A program made the position numbers and the translations under genes. Shown here in pieces: positions 5,996-7,573 of a stretch of DNA of 7,573 nt. The DNA lies in contig DATBIS010000076.1 of NCBI GenBank assembly GCA_036556805.1, positions 1 to 7,573 of the forward strand, read 5' to 3'. The number at the start of each line of letters is the position of its first letter. Positions within the stretch are counted from its first letter, which is position 1. Source of the DNA: DATBIS01 sp036556805 (GTDB lineage Bacteria > Actinomycetota > UBA4738 > HRBIN12). The notes under the pieces are model-generated. The model was not told the DNA's origin, did not search any database, and saw only the letters and a list, made by a program, of their open reading frames with translations.

Positions 5996-7321
5996 GTGAA
6001 CTCGGTGACCGAGATCCTCAAGGCATGGCAGCAGGACGGCATCGAGTTCGTCCGATTCGAGCTCCCGGACCTTCACGGGACGTCGCGCTCGAAGACGATC
6101 CCGATCCGGCACGCGGGAGCCTACGCCGAACGCGGCCTCAACCTGTACGGCGGGACGAGCGTGCTCGACAGCCGATCGGACGTCGTGGGTGGCACGCTGT
6201 ACAACGAGGAGCGGCGCTACGGCGATCAGCTCCTGTTCCCCGACCCGGAGACGGCCTCGATCGTGCCGTGGGTCGAGCACACGGCGCGACTCATCTGCGA
6301 CGCCCGCTGGTACGACGGCACGACGCTCGACGCGACTCCCCGGCAGGTCTACCGGCGCGTGCTCGACAAGTGCCGGTCGATGGGGTTCGAGCCGGTGACG
6401 GGCTTCGAGTACGAGTTCTACCTGCTCGACGGCGAGACGCACGAGCCGCTGTTCGGCGGCTATCACATCTTCAACACCGTGCGGAACTCGTACGTGCCGA
6501 CGATCGGCCGCATCCTCGAGCTCATGCCGAAGATCGGCGTCGACATCATCACGTCGAACTGCGAGTACGCCGGCTCGCAGTGGGAGATCAACTTCGCCCC
6601 AGGCGCGGGCCTGGCGGGTCCAGACCAGGCCTTCACGTTCAAGAACGGCGTGAAGGAGCTCGCGCACCTCGACGGCTACCTCGCGACGTTCATGAGCAAG
6701 CCGTTCGGCGACTCGGCGGGCAGTGGATGTCACACGCACCTCTCGCTCGTGGACGCGAAGTCCGGCGAGAACGCGTTCGGCGACGCCGACGACCCGCAGG
6801 GCATCAACGACACGTGCCGGTCCTTCATCGCGGGCCAGCTGCGGTACGCGAAGGCGATCGACGCGCTGATCGCGCCCACGGTGAACTGCCACCGGCGCCG
6901 GCGGAAGCACACGTTCAGCCCCACGAACATCTCCTGGGGCCTCGAGGACCGATCGGCCCTGCTGCGCGTGAAGGGTGGCGGGCCGGATTCGACCCACACC
7001 GAGTACCGCGGGCCCTCGGCGCTGTCGAACCCGTACCTCGTGGGCGCGGCGCTGCTCGCGACGGGCCTCGCGGGCATCGAGCAGGGCCTCACGCCCCCGC
7101 CACCCTCGCACGACGTCCCCGCCGAGGAGGATCCGTCGCTCGAGCCACTGCCCTCCTCGCTCCCCGAGGCCTTGGAGGAGCTCGCCGGCGAGCCGGCGAC
7201 GACGGATTTCTTCGGCGAGGAGTTCCTGAAGGTCTATCGGGCGATGCGCGCTCACGAGCTCTCGCGGTTCTCGGACTGGGTGAGCGACTGGGAGCGGCAG
7301 GAGTACCTCGAGCTCTACTGA
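5996..7321 (+). CDS. GS-2: divergent glutamine-synthetase-family ligase
   Basis: Predicted ATP-dependent gamma-glutamyl ligase of 441 residues from the GTG at 5996, chosen for its AGGAGGA. The N-terminal part has PDLHGTSRSKTIP (24-36), the counterpart of the D-x-x-G-x-x-R-x-K motif of PuuA-like proteins, and no FDGSS. The catalytic domain shows FEYE (137-140), Glu190 and Glu197 in CEYAGSQWEI with the usual Gln195 kept, GSGCHTH (242-248) with His246 and His248, and EYRGPSALSNPYL (336-348) with Glu336 and Arg338. The flap region that reads NSYKRL in GS-1 is here N-C-H then four Arg and a Lys (297-304), and the usual NR is Asp318-Arg319. These changes suggest a different, perhaps acidic or bulky, substrate. 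It is divergent from the aminotransferase operon and shares its promoter region; it is not a recent copy of GS-1. It is probably an amine-capping ligase; true glutamine synthesis is unlikely but not excluded. Confidence 0.92.
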   Translation: MNSVTEILKAWQQDGIEFVRFELPDLHGTSRSKTIPIRHAGAYAERGLNLYGGTSVLDSRSDVVGGTLYNEERRYGDQLLFPDPETASIVPWVEHTARLICDARWYDGTTLDATPRQVYRRVLDKCRSMGFEPVTGFEYEFYLLDGETHEPLFGGYHIFNTVRNSYVPTIGRILELMPKIGVDIITSNCEYAGSQWEINFAPGAGLAGPDQAFTFKNGVKELAHLDGYLATFMSKPFGDSAGSGCHTHLSLVDAKSGENAFGDADDPQGINDTCRSFIAGQLRYAKAIDALIAPTVNCHRRRRKHTFSPTNISWGLEDRSALLRVKGGGPDSTHTEYRGPSALSNPYLVGAALLATGLAGIEQGLTPPPPSHDVPAEEDPSLEPLPSSLPEALEELAGEPATTDFFGEEFLKVYRAMRAHELSRFSDWVSDWERQEYLELY

Positions 7322-7416
7322 GCGGGTCGATCGGGGCTGTGGACGCCGAGCTCGATCACGCGCCTGCGGACGGCGGCTGGTCCGCGCGAGGAGCGGCCCT
7401 GACGACGGCGCCGGCC
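7322..7416. terminator. Convergent gap with a possible hairpin
   Basis: The gap between the stop of GS-2 and the stop of the amidohydrolase-like gene must terminate both. The best structure is GCGGAC (7366-7371) pairing with GTCCGC (7380-7385) around an eight-base loop; it would form on either strand. No T-run follows on either side, so it is not a classical intrinsic terminator. A 10-base palindrome, GCCCTAGGGC (7414-7423), spans the opposing stop codon but has no loop. Confidence 0.3.
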
Positions 7417-7573
7417 CTAGGGCAGCGGGTAGATCCGCCGCGCGTTGCCCTGCGCGATGCCGTCCGCGATGCGGATCGCGGTCGCCTCGTCGCAATGGTC
7501 GGCCGCCATCCAGCCGTCCAGCACGGCGCGGAGCCCGCGGCGGAAGAGCATCGCGCCGAGGTGGTACTGCTCC
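7417..7573 (-). CDS. C-terminus of a probable amidohydrolase-2 family enzyme (5' end cut off)
   Basis: An open frame of 51 codons enters from the right edge and ends at TAG (7417-7419). The closing residues read IADGIAQGNARRIYPLP, resembling the usual end of amidohydrolase-2 (TIM-barrel, metal-dependent hydrolase) proteins, where an Ile-x-x-x-Asn-Ala-x-Arg-x-Tyr segment closes the barrel. Earlier residues include HLGAMLFRRGLRAVLDGW, consistent with the penultimate helix. The metal-binding residues lie outside the window, so activity cannot be judged. Context supports the call: amidohydrolase-2 domains are fused to GS-like domains in FluG-type proteins and neighbour them in bacterial clusters. 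Its role here would be hydrolysis of an amide or cyclic compound feeding or finishing the pathway, but this is speculative. Only the C-terminal part is visible, so the family call is moderate. Confidence 0.65.
   Translation of the reverse strand, partial: EQYHLGAMLFRRGLRAVLDGWMAADHCDEATAIRIADGIAQGNARRIYPLP

Noticed and set aside
5753..7495. A 580-codon minus-strand open frame opposite GS-2
   Set aside because: It is the antisense shadow of GS-2, Arg/Val/Glu-rich with no recognisable domain, while the plus strand carries all the GS motifs.
1..7573. CRISPR arrays, tRNA or rRNA genes, insertion sequences, phage or toxin-antitoxin genes
   Set aside because: No direct-repeat array, tRNA-like cloverleaf, transposase motif or terminal inverted repeats were seen. 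The repeated DNA in the two aminotransferase genes is explained by paralogy.

Overview
The window is very GC-rich, with G/C-ending codons, GTG and TTG starts alongside ATG, and dense packing. This suggests a high-GC bacterium, most likely an actinobacterium; no marker gene here fixes the taxon. Both ends cut through genes.

Layout from left to right. (1) 1-1113, plus strand: the C-terminal three quarters of an NAD(P)-dependent aldehyde dehydrogenase. (2) 1114-5838, minus strand: a tight four-gene operon read from high to low coordinates. Its order is class III aminotransferase A (4459-5838), class I glutamine amidotransferase (3755-4462), class III aminotransferase B (2412-3758) and a glutamine-synthetase-family ligase, GS-1 (1114-2415). 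All three internal junctions are 4-base GTGA or ATGA overlaps. (3) 5839-5995: a divergent intergenic region with strong ribosome binding sites on both sides and a 6-2-6 inverted repeat. (4) 5996-7321, plus strand: a second, quite different glutamine-synthetase-family ligase, GS-2. (5) 7322-7416: a convergent gap with one possible hairpin. (6) 7417-7573, minus strand: the C-terminus of a probable amidohydrolase-2 family enzyme.

The gene content matches gamma-glutamylation-dependent amine catabolism, as in Puu of E. coli, Pau of Pseudomonas aeruginosa, and GlnA3/GlnA4-type ligases of Streptomyces. A GS-like ligase caps an amine with glutamate; the free amine end is converted to an aldehyde; an aldehyde dehydrogenase makes the acid; a glutamine-amidotransferase-like hydrolase removes the glutamate; and an aminotransferase processes the released amino acid. 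No FAD amine oxidase (PuuB-like) is seen, but there are two closely related aminotransferases. My working hypothesis, which is inference, is an oxidase-free version in which one aminotransferase does the first deamination and the other handles the omega-amino acid product. Substrates cannot be read from the sequence. Both GS-like proteins keep the metal and nucleotide residues but lack the FDGSS-type ammonium-site motif of true glutamine synthetase, and each has its own departures in the active site.
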